Source: Oscillatoria sp. FACHB-1407 | Lineage (GTDB): Bacteria; Cyanobacteriota; Cyanobacteriia; Elainellales; Elainellaceae | Assembly: GCF_014697545.1 (NCBI RefSeq) | Contig: NZ_JACJSA010000025.1 | Location: forward strand, 44,770 to 108,769 | DNA length: 64,000 bases | Direction: 5' to 3' | In this document: one piece after another, positions 1 to 9,161 of the stretch | Numbering within the stretch: position 1 is the first letter of the stretch | Layout of the letters: each line of letters starts with the position of its first letter | Notes under the pieces: generated by a model | What the model saw: the letters and a program-made list of their open reading frames with translations, nothing else | Told to the model about the DNA's origin: nothing | The model's database searches: none | Translations under genes and position numbers: made by a program

Positions 1-1
1 T

Positions 2-586
2 CACCGGGTTAAAAACAACTTGCAAATTGTCTACAGTCTATTGCGGCTTCAGACTCGTCATAGTTCCGATCCGCACTTGATCAGCAGTTTATTAGAGAGT
101 CAAAACCGGATTAAATCAATCGCCCTGGTTCATGAAAAGCTATATCGCTCAGATGATATAGCAAAGATTGATTTTTCCCAATACATCAATAGCCTTGCAG
201 CGTATCTATTCAGTGCTTATAAGGTTGACTCCAATGCGATCGCCCTGGAGACTGAGATTGATTCGATTATTTTGGGCATTGGTCAAGCGGTGCCCTGCGG
301 GTTGATTATCAATGAACTGGTATCAAATGCTTTGAAATATGCATTTCCGGGTAATCTCAGGGGAACAATTACGATAACGTTGCACACCCAAGAACAGTCT
401 CAAATTGTTCTCTGTGTCAAAGACAATGGGGTTGGTCTTCCTGAATCCCTTGACTTAACTGAGCCAACGTCCCTGGGGTTACAACTAGTTCAAGATTTTG
501 TCGATCAGTTGGATGGCAACATTCAGATTGACCGATCGCCTGGGACAACCTTTACAGTGACCTTTTCATCGGAAACCCGCTCTTGA
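2..586 (+). CDS. Sensor histidine kinase, HisKA_2 type (5' end outside window)
   Basis: The reading frame is open from base 2, so the gene starts before the window. The first visible residues, HRVKNNLQIVYSLLRLQ, are the phospho-acceptor motif of HisKA_2 kinases. They are followed by a four-helix dimerisation region and a HATPase_c domain with an N box (NELVSNALKYAF), a G1 box (DNGVGL) and a G2-like SLGLQLV. The sensory part is missing. HisKA_2 kinases phosphorylate a separate receiver. The stop overlaps the region just before the next gene, which begins with a receiver domain, so the two probably form one operon and a phosphorelay. Family assignment is firm; the signal is unknown. Confidence 0.85.
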   Translation, partial: HRVKNNLQIVYSLLRLQTRHSSDPHLISSLLESQNRIKSIALVHEKLYRSDDIAKIDFSQYINSLAAYLFSAYKVDSNAIALETEIDSIILGIGQAVPCGLIINELVSNALKYAFPGNLRGTITITLHTQEQSQIVLCVKDNGVGLPESLDLTEPTSLGLQLVQDFVDQLDGNIQIDRSPGTTFTVTFSSETRS

Positions 587-618
587 TTGTCTTACCTGAT
601 TCCCTGCTAAACACGTCC

Positions 619-2172
619 ATGGTACGAATTTTGCTGGTTGAGGACGAACGGATCATTGCCAGAGACATTCGGCTGTCGCTCGAAAACTTAGGCTACACGG
701 TGGCTGCGATCGCCAGTTCAGGTGAGGAAGCGATCGCCAAAGCAGCCGAACTTCAACCCGATCTCATCTTGATGGATATTCGCCTTGAGACTGAGATGGA
801 TGGCATCCAAGCTGCTGCTCACATCTGGAGAGATTTTCAGATCCCGTTCATCTATGCCACAGGCTACTCCGATCGCAGCACCCTGGAACGGGCAAAAGTC
901 ACTAACCCATTTGGCTACATTCTCAAACCCATTGAAGAACGAGAGCTATACGTAGCCGTGGAAACGGCTCTCCAACGCTTTCAACTCAGCATTGAGTTGC
1001 AACGGCGGGAGGAGTGGCTGACGGCTATTTTACGGGGCATGGGAGATGGCGTGATTGTGGTCAATGCCGATGCTCAGGTGACTTTTCTCAATTCAGTCGC
1101 AGAGCAGTTGTTGAGCACTTCTCAAGAAGCGGTTTACAACCACCCCATCAGTGATGTGTTTCAGATAGTGCATGAAGAGACGCTGGCACCTGTTGAGAAC
1201 CCGGTCATGGCGGCTCTCAACCAGGGTGAGATCAAGGCTTTGCCAGACCACACTCTGTTAATTGCCGGAAACGGGCGAATGATCCCGATCGCCGATAGTG
1301 CAGCCCCCTTAAGAGATGAGCACTACACGATTACTGGAGCCGTTTTAGTGTTTCGGGATATCACCGAAAAGCGACAAGCTGAAGAGCGCAGTGCGGCTCT
1401 GGCTCTCAACCAGCAATTGCAAAACCAGATGGCTGAAATGCAACGGTTAAATCAGCTCAAAGATGACTTTTTGAGCACCGTTTCGCATGAGCTTCGCACG
1501 CCACTTGCCAACATTAAGATGGCAGTCCGAATGCTGGAAGTAATCCTGAACCAGCCAACTCAACATCCCTCTCATCAGAAAGAGCGGACAGACCGATATC
1601 TGCAAATTTTGCAGGATCAGTGCGATCGCGAACTGAATCTGGTGAATGACCTGTTGGATTTTCAGAAGCTCAGTGGAGATACCTACAACATTCAACTCAC
1701 AACCGTTCCCCTGGCGGAATGGATTCATCAGCTAACTGAGGGCTTTCAAGCTCGACTGCACAATCGCCAACTAACTCTGCATACGCAACTGGCACCTGAT
1801 CTACCCGCGATCGCCGTTGACATCGTTGCACTCGATCGCATGGTCACCGAACTCCTCAACAACGCCTGCAAATATAGCCCTCCCGGTGAACAAATTGTGA
1901 TTACCATTGCCCCTGTTGAATCTCAGATTCAGCTGGATATTTGCAATACCGGAGTTGAGATTGCGCCAGACGAGTTTGATCGCATTTTTGAACCGTTCTA
2001 TCGCATTCCTCAGAGCGATCGCTGGCGGCAGGGGGGAACGGGCCTGGGTTTGTCCCTGGTGAAAAAACTGGCAACGGTTTTGGGGGGAAGCATTCAGGTT
2101 GAGAGCACGCCAAATCAGACCTGCTTTACGTTGCGGCTACCGCTACAGCCCCAGGAGACTTCCCCCAGTTGA
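619..2172 (+). CDS. Hybrid REC-PAS-histidine kinase
   Basis: The order is an N-terminal receiver (about residues 1-125, phospho-Asp in LILMDIRLE), a PAS domain (about 130-250), a HisKA dimerisation domain with SHELRTPLANIK, and a HATPase_c domain ending in GGTGLGLSLVKKL and GGSIQVES. An upstream TTG at 583 overlaps the previous stop codon, but the ATG at 619 begins directly with MVRILLVEDE, the usual start of a receiver, so it is preferred. No membrane segment is seen, so the kinase is probably cytosolic. The receiver-first layout and the HisKA_2 kinase just upstream suggest it is an intermediate relay that takes phosphate from its neighbour. Confidence 0.88.
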   Translation: MVRILLVEDERIIARDIRLSLENLGYTVAAIASSGEEAIAKAAELQPDLILMDIRLETEMDGIQAAAHIWRDFQIPFIYATGYSDRSTLERAKVTNPFGYILKPIEERELYVAVETALQRFQLSIELQRREEWLTAILRGMGDGVIVVNADAQVTFLNSVAEQLLSTSQEAVYNHPISDVFQIVHEETLAPVENPVMAALNQGEIKALPDHTLLIAGNGRMIPIADSAAPLRDEHYTITGAVLVFRDITEKRQAEERSAALALNQQLQNQMAEMQRLNQLKDDFLSTVSHELRTPLANIKMAVRMLEVILNQPTQHPSHQKERTDRYLQILQDQCDRELNLVNDLLDFQKLSGDTYNIQLTTVPLAEWIHQLTEGFQARLHNRQLTLHTQLAPDLPAIAVDIVALDRMVTELLNNACKYSPPGEQIVITIAPVESQIQLDICNTGVEIAPDEFDRIFEPFYRIPQSDRWRQGGTGLGLSLVKKLATVLGGSIQVESTPNQTCFTLRLPLQPQETSPS

Positions 2173-2176
2173 GGGC

Positions 2177-3454
2177 TTACTGATAGACCAGAGGTTGACA
2201 GGGAATGGCATTGGGCAGATTCAACATCTCGCCCAGTGAAAAGCCGACAAATGGATTTTTGGGGATCGGCACCTCACCCGTCGCTATCCAAAACAGCAAT
2301 CGTTGCGAATCAAACACTTCCTGGCGCACCACACCATTGGTGGCGATGCTAGCGTTGTCATCGTAGATCGTGGATGGGCTTTCGTTTAACGTAAAGGGAT
2401 TGATGCGATCGCGCAAAATCTGAATCATGATAGCTGGGTCAATCTTGCCATGGCGAGAATGGGGGCTACCCGGTTCTAACAACTGCTTAAACCGCTCATG
2501 CCGAATCACGCTCGACCGACTGGGGGGATCGCGGTCTTCACCCTGCATCTCAGGTGACACAAAGTGATTTGCCATATATAACACTCCATTTGCACCCATT
2601 TCTCGGATGCCCATCGACCGAGCAATTAACTCAAACACGCCTGCCTTTCGGGAAACCCCATCGGCAATCAAGATTAGATCGGCTGCCATACGGCGTTGTG
2701 ACTGCATAAACGCTTTGGCTTCTTCATAGCTATTTGCCTTTCGCAAAATGTGGGCCATCATCTGCACGTGGCTACGTCCAGTTGTCGCGAGCTTTGTGAT
2801 GTTTTTAGGATGAGCCGTATTCAGCCCAATCGTAATCCCAGCAGCATTCATGCCAGAGTTGGGCCATACCACACCTGGCACAGCGATAAATACGTGGGGA
2901 ATGCCATCGTTGGGCTGGCGAACAAAGACCGTTGGATGCTTCAGCCAATATTCGTTTGGTTTACCGTTGTTATCTAAACTGCGCCCGTGATAAAGACGAC
3001 CGTCTTTGGTAGCTTTTCCTGCTGCAATGAACTGTGAGCAGGCAACATCGCTCAATACCCCCTGGGGAAACCCTGCCCCGTCGTTAAAGATACGGGGGAG
3101 CGTGTTAGCAAAGTACTCCTGAAACACATCCCCAAAGGCAAACACCAGAGCCGCACTCATCGTCATACCGGTGCCTTTTGCCCCGGCGACTAAGCCTTCA
3201 CACTCTTCGATGACATCGTTAAAGCAGCGTTTTTTGGCAAAGCTTGCCAGTCCCAAATGCCTTCCTAAAAAACTCACTGCATCCAGTGTTGTTCTAGGTA
3301 AGGAATCAATTTCATTACGTAGTAGTGTGCCGTGTTGAAATCCCATCTCATAAGGAGTTCCCTGGAGCCAAACGACTTTGACAATACCCCGATCTTCGCG
3401 GTGAGATGCTACAGGTTTCCATCCCTCTCGACGGAAGCGCACGGTTTCAGGCAT
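2177..3454 (-). CDS. C45 / acyl-CoA:6-APA acyltransferase-type Ntn hydrolase
   Basis: This 425-residue protein resembles peptidase family C45 (AAT-like N-terminal-nucleophile hydrolases). Early motifs include GTPYEMGFQHG, typical of the propeptide region. The likely nucleophile is the Cys in SDVACSQF, followed by the family pattern of a Gly-rich turn and YHGRSLDNN. Family members mature by autocatalytic cleavage before this Cys and hydrolyse or transfer amide-linked acyl groups; the substrate here cannot be read from sequence. No convincing signal peptide is present. It converges on the upstream kinase gene, with only four bases between the two stops. Confidence 0.78.
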   Translation of the reverse strand: MPETVRFRREGWKPVASHREDRGIVKVVWLQGTPYEMGFQHGTLLRNEIDSLPRTTLDAVSFLGRHLGLASFAKKRCFNDVIEECEGLVAGAKGTGMTMSAALVFAFGDVFQEYFANTLPRIFNDGAGFPQGVLSDVACSQFIAAGKATKDGRLYHGRSLDNNGKPNEYWLKHPTVFVRQPNDGIPHVFIAVPGVVWPNSGMNAAGITIGLNTAHPKNITKLATTGRSHVQMMAHILRKANSYEEAKAFMQSQRRMAADLILIADGVSRKAGVFELIARSMGIREMGANGVLYMANHFVSPEMQGEDRDPPSRSSVIRHERFKQLLEPGSPHSRHGKIDPAIMIQILRDRINPFTLNESPSTIYDDNASIATNGVVRQEVFDSQRLLFWIATGEVPIPKNPFVGFSLGEMLNLPNAIPCQPLVYQ

Positions 3455-3520
3455 AGTGAATTTCCCTAAAATTCAGTAGCCCGCATTGTATCCTTGAAGG
3501 CAATGAGTTGAGGGAAATTG

Positions 3521-6175
3521 CTACAAATTCGTTAACCTTTGGGAAGGGGAGTGGACGGGTAAAGGAGTGGAATTGGGTTTGCCCGGTTCTTGAAGTTGTG
3601 ATGACAGGAGAGGCAAGTGAACGGTGAAAGTGCTGCCTTTGCCAAGACCTTCACTCTCAACCCAGACCGTCCCCCCGTGCATCTCGACTAGATGACGGAC
3701 GATCGCCAACCCTAAACCTAACCCTCCATGGATTTTGGTAGTACTCATATCGGCTTGACGAAACCGCTCAAAGACATGGGGCAGGAAATCAGGGCTAATA
3801 CCGATGCCTGTATCAACAATTTGAATCTGAGCCTGGGGTAAGGGGGTGTGATAGAGTGCCAGTTGCCTATCGTCACCAGTCGTGACCCCCGGATCTTGAA
3901 CCACTGACGGTTGCCCCTCATTAGCCGTAGGTGATTGATGATTTACGATGGACACCCTGACCTCGATCTGTCCACCGCGATCAGTAAACTTAACGGCGTT
4001 GGAGAGCAGATTCCAGATGACTTGTTGCAGGCGATCGGGATCACCCATCACTTGATAGAGGGATGTGCCAAGATCATCGGGTGGTAGATTTGCCGAGGTC
4101 AGACCCGCATAGTCGTTGAAACCAGGATCGGGTGAATCGGCTGGCAGGTCTGGCGACGTTAGCTGTAATTGAATCTGTTTGGCGATCGCCGCAGGTCGCA
4201 CAGCATCGATCGCCGCTTCGATCACCGATGTCAACTCCAGTGGACGAACATTGAGCCGCAGCTTGCCACTGGTGATGCGAGAGACATCCAGCAAATCTTC
4301 AATGATGGTCTTTAGCACCTTTGTGTTGCGAAGCACGGTTTCCAGTGCCCGTTTTTCCGTTGACTCATCCAGTTGGCGATGGTTGAGGAGTTGCATCCAA
4401 CCCAGCATTGCGTTTAGCGGTGTCCGTAACTCATGCGACAGCGTTGCTAAAAACTCATCTTTACTGCGGTTGGCGGCTTCTGCTTTTTCCCGATCTTGCT
4501 GAGCCGTGCGATAGAGTCGTGCATTATCAACCGCTAAAGCGGCTCGACGAGCTAACTCCATTGCCAAAGTGAGATCAGTCTGGTTGTAGTGCTGCCCAGA
4601 CTCAGCATAGATAAACGAGATAGCCCCCAGAATCTGCTCCTGGGTTGCAAGCGGCACAATCATGGCAGAACTAAATCCAACCTCGCGCAGGGCTTCCAGG
4701 TGTTCTGCATCCCGTGCCGACGCCTCCAGTAGTGCATCTGAAATGTAGGGATAAAGCTCCGGTCGCCCAGTCCGCAAGACCTGAGCCACACCACGCGGTT
4801 GTTTAGGGTCAAATGGATACTTTTGATTGAGCTTTTGTGCCCAGGCTACCTTTTCAGGATTCACATGGGCGATCGCCAGTGGTTGTACTGTTCCATCTTC
4901 CTCCAACATATGCACCGTACACCAATCCGCCAAACGGGGAACCGTCAACTGCGCCACACTGATCAGCGTGGTTTCATAGTCAAGGGAACTGCTGAGCAGA
5001 TTACTGACCTCCGCCAGATAACGCTGTGTCTCCTCGGCATATTTGAGATCGCTGATATCAATACAACTGCCGATGTAGCCCAAAAACTCACCATCGGGAG
5101 TGAATCGGGGCACCCCCTTATCGAGCATCCAGCGATAATCTCCATCGTGTCGCTGCAACCGATAATCCATGGAAAAGGGTTGTCGTGCATCAAACGCCGC
5201 TCTGTAGGTTTTGAGGTAATACTGGCGATCGTCTGGGTGTATTCCTGTGATCCAACCGTTACCCATTTCCTGCTCTAATGTCCGTTCTGTGAAATCGAGC
5301 CAGGTCTTGTTGAAATAGTTGTGTTGTTGATCAACTCCCGACATCCACACCAACATCGGTGCGGTATCTGCCATCATCCGAAAGCGGGCTTCGCTCTCTC
5401 GCAGCGCATCCTCAGCCGATTTGCGATCGGTGATGTCGAGATTAAAGCCGATCACCCGAATGGGTTCACCGGTGCGATCGCGTTCAATTCGTGCCCGATC
5501 CCACACATAGCGGTATTGCCCATTGCGGTGACGAATCCGGTATTCCACAGCAAAGCCCGTATCACCCTTAGCAAATGCCTCCCGGTTGGTCTGACGTAAA
5601 TCCGCCTGATCATCTGGGTGAACTAATTGATACCACCAGTCGGGTGACGGATCTGCCTCTTCGGGGTCATACCCGATCAGATCTACCAGTCCCTGCGTGC
5701 GTTCGATCAAATTAGTTTTAGAGTTCCACTCATACACCAGACCCTTTACGGTTGATGTCGCTAACTCAAACCGCTCTTTGATGCGTTTTAGATGTTCTTC
5801 ACTGTCGCGTAACTGATCCAGGCTTTGCTCCGCTTGTCGCTTGGCGTCCCGCAATGAAGCACTGACAAAACCAATCAGCCACAATACCGCAACAAATATG
5901 ACCAATCGAAAGGCACTGCTACCATTCGGCAGTGCATAGGTGTGTCGAGGCTCAAAGAAGAAGTATCGGCTGATCACACCTGCCAACAGAACGGAGACAA
6001 GCCCTGATTTATGCCCACCATAAAAGGCACTAAAGAGAGGAACCAGATAGAATAAAACCAAAACTGTTGGTTGTAGCAAAGACTCCAGGCTCAGCGTTAG
6101 TATCAGTGCTACCAAAACGCTTAAGAGCGCAATTCCATAACCATACAGCTTTCTCACATTGACTCTGTTCGGCAC
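3521..6175 (-). CDS. Membrane-anchored DUF4118-PAS-PAS-GAF histidine kinase
   Basis: The N-terminal 110 residues contain several hydrophobic helices of the DUF4118/KdpD type. A coiled linker follows, then two PAS/PAC units (about 140-255 and 260-385), a GAF domain (about 400-550), HisKA with LSHELRTPLNAMLGW, and HATPase_c with NLLSNAVKF, DTGIGIS and GGLGLGLAI. The stretch between N box and G1 box is enlarged by a Pro/Asp-rich insertion. The start is a GTG; no ATG lies before the first membrane helix. No receiver is attached and no response regulator is adjacent, so its partner is elsewhere. Signal unknown. Confidence 0.87.
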   Translation of the reverse strand: MPNRVNVRKLYGYGIALLSVLVALILTLSLESLLQPTVLVLFYLVPLFSAFYGGHKSGLVSVLLAGVISRYFFFEPRHTYALPNGSSAFRLVIFVAVLWLIGFVSASLRDAKRQAEQSLDQLRDSEEHLKRIKERFELATSTVKGLVYEWNSKTNLIERTQGLVDLIGYDPEEADPSPDWWYQLVHPDDQADLRQTNREAFAKGDTGFAVEYRIRHRNGQYRYVWDRARIERDRTGEPIRVIGFNLDITDRKSAEDALRESEARFRMMADTAPMLVWMSGVDQQHNYFNKTWLDFTERTLEQEMGNGWITGIHPDDRQYYLKTYRAAFDARQPFSMDYRLQRHDGDYRWMLDKGVPRFTPDGEFLGYIGSCIDISDLKYAEETQRYLAEVSNLLSSSLDYETTLISVAQLTVPRLADWCTVHMLEEDGTVQPLAIAHVNPEKVAWAQKLNQKYPFDPKQPRGVAQVLRTGRPELYPYISDALLEASARDAEHLEALREVGFSSAMIVPLATQEQILGAISFIYAESGQHYNQTDLTLAMELARRAALAVDNARLYRTAQQDREKAEAANRSKDEFLATLSHELRTPLNAMLGWMQLLNHRQLDESTEKRALETVLRNTKVLKTIIEDLLDVSRITSGKLRLNVRPLELTSVIEAAIDAVRPAAIAKQIQLQLTSPDLPADSPDPGFNDYAGLTSANLPPDDLGTSLYQVMGDPDRLQQVIWNLLSNAVKFTDRGGQIEVRVSIVNHQSPTANEGQPSVVQDPGVTTGDDRQLALYHTPLPQAQIQIVDTGIGISPDFLPHVFERFRQADMSTTKIHGGLGLGLAIVRHLVEMHGGTVWVESEGLGKGSTFTVHLPLLSSQLQEPGKPNSTPLPVHSPSQRLTNL

Positions 6176-6256
6176 GTATACCCGAATATACTTTTAAGAA
6201 TTTGACAATGTTAGCGTATGGTAACAATTTGAGCATTCCTCTTAAGACAGAGATTG

Positions 6257-6595
6257 TCAAGAACTTAGAGTCTTTTCTGCGGCTTGTTTTAAGACGTCTT
6301 CCATCCAGGAATTAATGCTCTTTTTCGTTTTTGCAGCAGCAAGATAAATGGCTCGATGCACTTCTGGTGTTGTCCGAAAGGGTAATTTACCTGAAAAGGG
6401 TTTGTCTGGCTTTTGTCCAATCTCAGCACAAAATTTGATGTAGGCATCGACGGACTTATGAAATTCCTTCTCCAGTTTTTCAACTGTGTCTCCTTCAAAG
6501 GTCACGACATCTTTGATGCCTAAGATCTGCCCATGTAGCGTCTTAGACTCTACGTCTATTTTGATGTCTGATGTATACCCTTGATAAGTCAACAT
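6257..6595 (-). CDS. hicB: HicB-family antitoxin-like protein with RHH domain
   Basis: This 112-residue protein has the HicB partial-RNase-H-like fold (about residues 1-62: MLTYQGYTSD, LHGQILGIKDVVTFEG, EFHKSVDAYI). It ends in an Arc/ribbon-helix-helix tail, LPFRTTPEVHRAIYLAAAKT. HicB proteins bind HicA toxins and repress their own operon. No hicA gene is adjacent; the gene directly upstream encodes the PIN-like/RTX protein. Its first 60 residues closely resemble those of the second HicB-like gene at 8598-9155, so the two look like paralogs. It is separated from the upstream gene by 171 bases and may have its own promoter. Confidence 0.8.
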   Translation of the reverse strand: MLTYQGYTSDIKIDVESKTLHGQILGIKDVVTFEGDTVEKLEKEFHKSVDAYIKFCAEIGQKPDKPFSGKLPFRTTPEVHRAIYLAAAKTKKSINSWMEDVLKQAAEKTLSS

Positions 6596-6766
6596 TATGT
6601 TATCAACATCACTTTAAAGATTGGAAGTTGTTTAATGAACTCAAGGGCATTCTTTAACAGAGGAGACGGGAGCCAAGTATGGAATCAGCACGTTACTGTA
6701 ATCTTCACTTGGAAGATATTTAGAGACTGATTAATCCTTCAATTGTTTACCTTTTTCAAAAAATAA

Positions 6767-8566
6767 TCAAGTTATTCCTCTTTCAATTAGAGTTGTGTAC
6801 TGCACTCCCAACAAAAATGCTAGAGGTCTGTTGTTAAATTCCACCACTGTGCTGTTTCCCTCCTGACGAATCGAGAGTTGTTTGTGAGACGTGTCCATTG
6901 GTAGAACAATGCGATCGCTACCCATCTGAAAATCCTCAACAACACTGATGCCATTGGAGTTGAGCATGAAGCGATCGCCACCACTACCGCCATTCAAAAC
7001 GTTCTCACCTGTGCCACCATCCAATAGGTCATCCCCATTCCCACCAACTAGGCGATCGTCACTGGAGCCACCCAATAGGGTGTCATTACCGCTTTCACCC
7101 CTCAGAATGTTGTCTCCACTTAAACCTTGCAGAGTATTGTCACCATCCTGACCATTGATCACATCCGCTGAGTTATTGAAGCCTTTGACATCGTTATCCA
7201 GACTGTTTAGAGAAGTGACTGTATTGGTGCCAAGAACCTCATCACGAGTCCATTCTGCGTTGAAGATATCGAAACTATCCTGAAGGCTGTTTTGACCATC
7301 AAACAAGGCATTGTCAAGAGGAATTCTTCTTCCACCTACATCAATGAAGAAGCTATCCAGGTTCTCTAAAGTAAGATCTTTGAGTGTAACTTTTGTATTT
7401 GCTACTTCCTCAAAAGCCACTACTAAATCATTGCCTTCTTGAGTCAACACCATATTCTGAGCCGTTAAATCTGCTCCTTCAACTTTTAGTGTGTCAACTT
7501 CACTAATGACTAACTCTAGTAGCTTTGTGCCTTGTCCCACACCACCAAAATCTTCAATGACAAGTGACTCACCTGTTTCTACCGTAACGGTGTGGTTTCC
7601 AGTAGAATTGTTGACCACAACGATTTTCTTCCCTAGATCAGTTCTGTCGCCAAGGTCAGAATGCTCATCCCCAAGACTGCTTCCGCGACCTCCAGTTTTA
7701 GAATAGTCCTTCTCCACATCAGGAGCATTGTCTTTTGGTAGAGACAGCACTGTACTTTCAGGTGCTCCCCTCAATGGCAGAGAGGATAAACTTACATTCA
7801 GCAACCCGTTAAAATCTAGAACCTGATTTAGAAATTCAGATAGTAGATAGAAAAGAAGAAGAGTATTCGCACTCTGCCTTGTCCAATCCTCTTTGTCGTG
7901 TGGCAGGGATTGCAATCGTTCCTTACCAGAAGAGGGAATTGGAGGTTCTTCCCAATCCTCAAATGATTCAATCAGTTCGGGAGCCCATTGAATAATGAAC
8001 TCAGTACTTGATTGGTGAGTGAAATCCGGTTCCGCTTGACGACTGGCTTCAGCTTCCATGAGAATATCTTTTGGAAGAAGTTTCTCGAAATCAGTTCGTT
8101 GTAACAGTTCATCTGGTGTCAAGACATTACAAGAAGCTGCAGCAATATCTTGAACCCAGAGGGTATATTGTGATGGAAAGTGAGTCAGAATTTGCAGAGT
8201 ATTTTGAGGGGCTGCCGTTAATTCCCTTAACCAAATATATTCTGCGTGTTCAAGAGCGTTACGAACGTCTCTATCAATTACTATATAACCTTGTGGAAGC
8301 CATCCCCATTGACGTAAATCATCAATAAACTGCCTTGCTGCATTTTCACCTTCATACTGCTGAATAACAGCATAAACATAGTCTACGGTTGCTTTAACAA
8401 CAGTAACTTCAATATTGTCATTAGCTTCAAGACTACGAAAAGCTTGTTGCGATTTTCTAAACAGTTTTTCAATACTCAAACCAATTCCTATCCCCACATA
8501 GGAGTAGAAGGGAATAAGTACATCACTTACGACAAGAATAGAGAGTTTGCTATCCACTCCTGACAA
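6767..8566 (-). CDS. PIN-like domain joined to RTX calcium-binding repeats
   Basis: 599 residues. The C-terminus (about 470-532) is a run of RTX nonapeptides such as GGNGDDLLDGG, followed by GGDRFML and a serralysin-type end (VVEDFQMGSDRIVLP); such tails usually bind Ca2+ and lead type I secretion. The N-terminus (about 9-160) resembles a PIN nuclease: LVVSDVLIPF (D15), VIDRDVRNALEHAE, and WVQDIAAASCNVLTPDELLQ, which matches the PIN C-terminal strand-helix with its last acid (D140). This PIN reading is by eye and tentative. The middle (about 310-420) is beta-rich and unassigned. No N-terminal signal peptide is seen. The gene lies between two HicB-like genes, 31 bases after the first. Confidence 0.7.
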   Translation of the reverse strand: MSGVDSKLSILVVSDVLIPFYSYVGIGIGLSIEKLFRKSQQAFRSLEANDNIEVTVVKATVDYVYAVIQQYEGENAARQFIDDLRQWGWLPQGYIVIDRDVRNALEHAEYIWLRELTAAPQNTLQILTHFPSQYTLWVQDIAAASCNVLTPDELLQRTDFEKLLPKDILMEAEASRQAEPDFTHQSSTEFIIQWAPELIESFEDWEEPPIPSSGKERLQSLPHDKEDWTRQSANTLLLFYLLSEFLNQVLDFNGLLNVSLSSLPLRGAPESTVLSLPKDNAPDVEKDYSKTGGRGSSLGDEHSDLGDRTDLGKKIVVVNNSTGNHTVTVETGESLVIEDFGGVGQGTKLLELVISEVDTLKVEGADLTAQNMVLTQEGNDLVVAFEEVANTKVTLKDLTLENLDSFFIDVGGRRIPLDNALFDGQNSLQDSFDIFNAEWTRDEVLGTNTVTSLNSLDNDVKGFNNSADVINGQDGDNTLQGLSGDNILRGESGNDTLLGGSSDDRLVGGNGDDLLDGGTGENVLNGGSGGDRFMLNSNGISVVEDFQMGSDRIVLPMDTSHKQLSIRQEGNSTVVEFNNRPLAFLLGVQYTTLIERGIT

Positions 8567-8597
8567 ACCTTTTTACACGAAACTGCCTGCGATTCAT

Positions 8598-9155
8598 CTA
8601 AGCCTCAGAGGATGTTTGAGAAGTATATCCCTCAATACTTATTGTCTTTTTATTAGTTGAAGAACTAATTTCTTCACTGGGAATGCGGCGATTGACAAAG
8701 CTGGCATCTGGATCAATCAATAGAGTATTGAGTCTTTCTACAACTTGGATAATCGCATCTGGCTCATCATTCAAGTATGGTTTAATTGACTCCAGAGCAC
8801 TTGATAAATCCTCAATAGAATTGAGGAAACGCATAATTGCGACAGGATCTCTGTGCTTCAAAAAAGGTTCAACTGCTGCTACAAACTTGTCTAGAAAATC
8901 CAAATGATCAATCAATCTTTGAACCGCTAGAGGGATCTTCTTTCCTTCATGAGAATCAGGTGAATTGGGCTGACGTTTATTTGATCCACAAAAACTCAAA
9001 TATGCGTCAATTGACTTACGAAATTCTCTCTCAACTTCTTTAGGTGTCTCACCTTCAAAGGTAATAAGATCTTTAATACCAAGCACCCTACCGTGAAAAA
9101 ATCCGGCTTCCGTATCCAACTCAATCGCGGCAATGTAATTTTTATACGTCAGCAT
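8598..9155 (-). CDS. HicB-like protein with replaced C-terminal region
   Basis: Residues 1-62 (MLTYKNYIAAI, FHGRVLGIKDLITFEG, EFRKSIDAYLSFCG) match the HicB fold and the paralog at 6257-6595. The ribbon-helix-helix tail expected after it is absent. Instead residues about 75-150 form amphipathic helices (LIDHLDFLDKFVAAVEPFLK, FLNSIEDLSSALESIKPYL), followed by a Ser/Thr-rich end. It starts six bases after the HicA-like gene, the classic hicA-hicB order, so the pair was probably once a standard toxin-antitoxin operon. The new tail could bind the downstream PIN/RTX product or another partner; this is inference. Confidence 0.68.
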   Translation of the reverse strand: MLTYKNYIAAIELDTEAGFFHGRVLGIKDLITFEGETPKEVEREFRKSIDAYLSFCGSNKRQPNSPDSHEGKKIPLAVQRLIDHLDFLDKFVAAVEPFLKHRDPVAIMRFLNSIEDLSSALESIKPYLNDEPDAIIQVVERLNTLLIDPDASFVNRRIPSEEISSSTNKKTISIEGYTSQTSSEA

Positions 9156-9161
9156 AGTTAA

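Noticed and set aside
6948..7151. Pro/Ser-rich plus-strand frame
   Set aside because: It is the antisense shadow of RTX repeats in the 6767-8566 gene.
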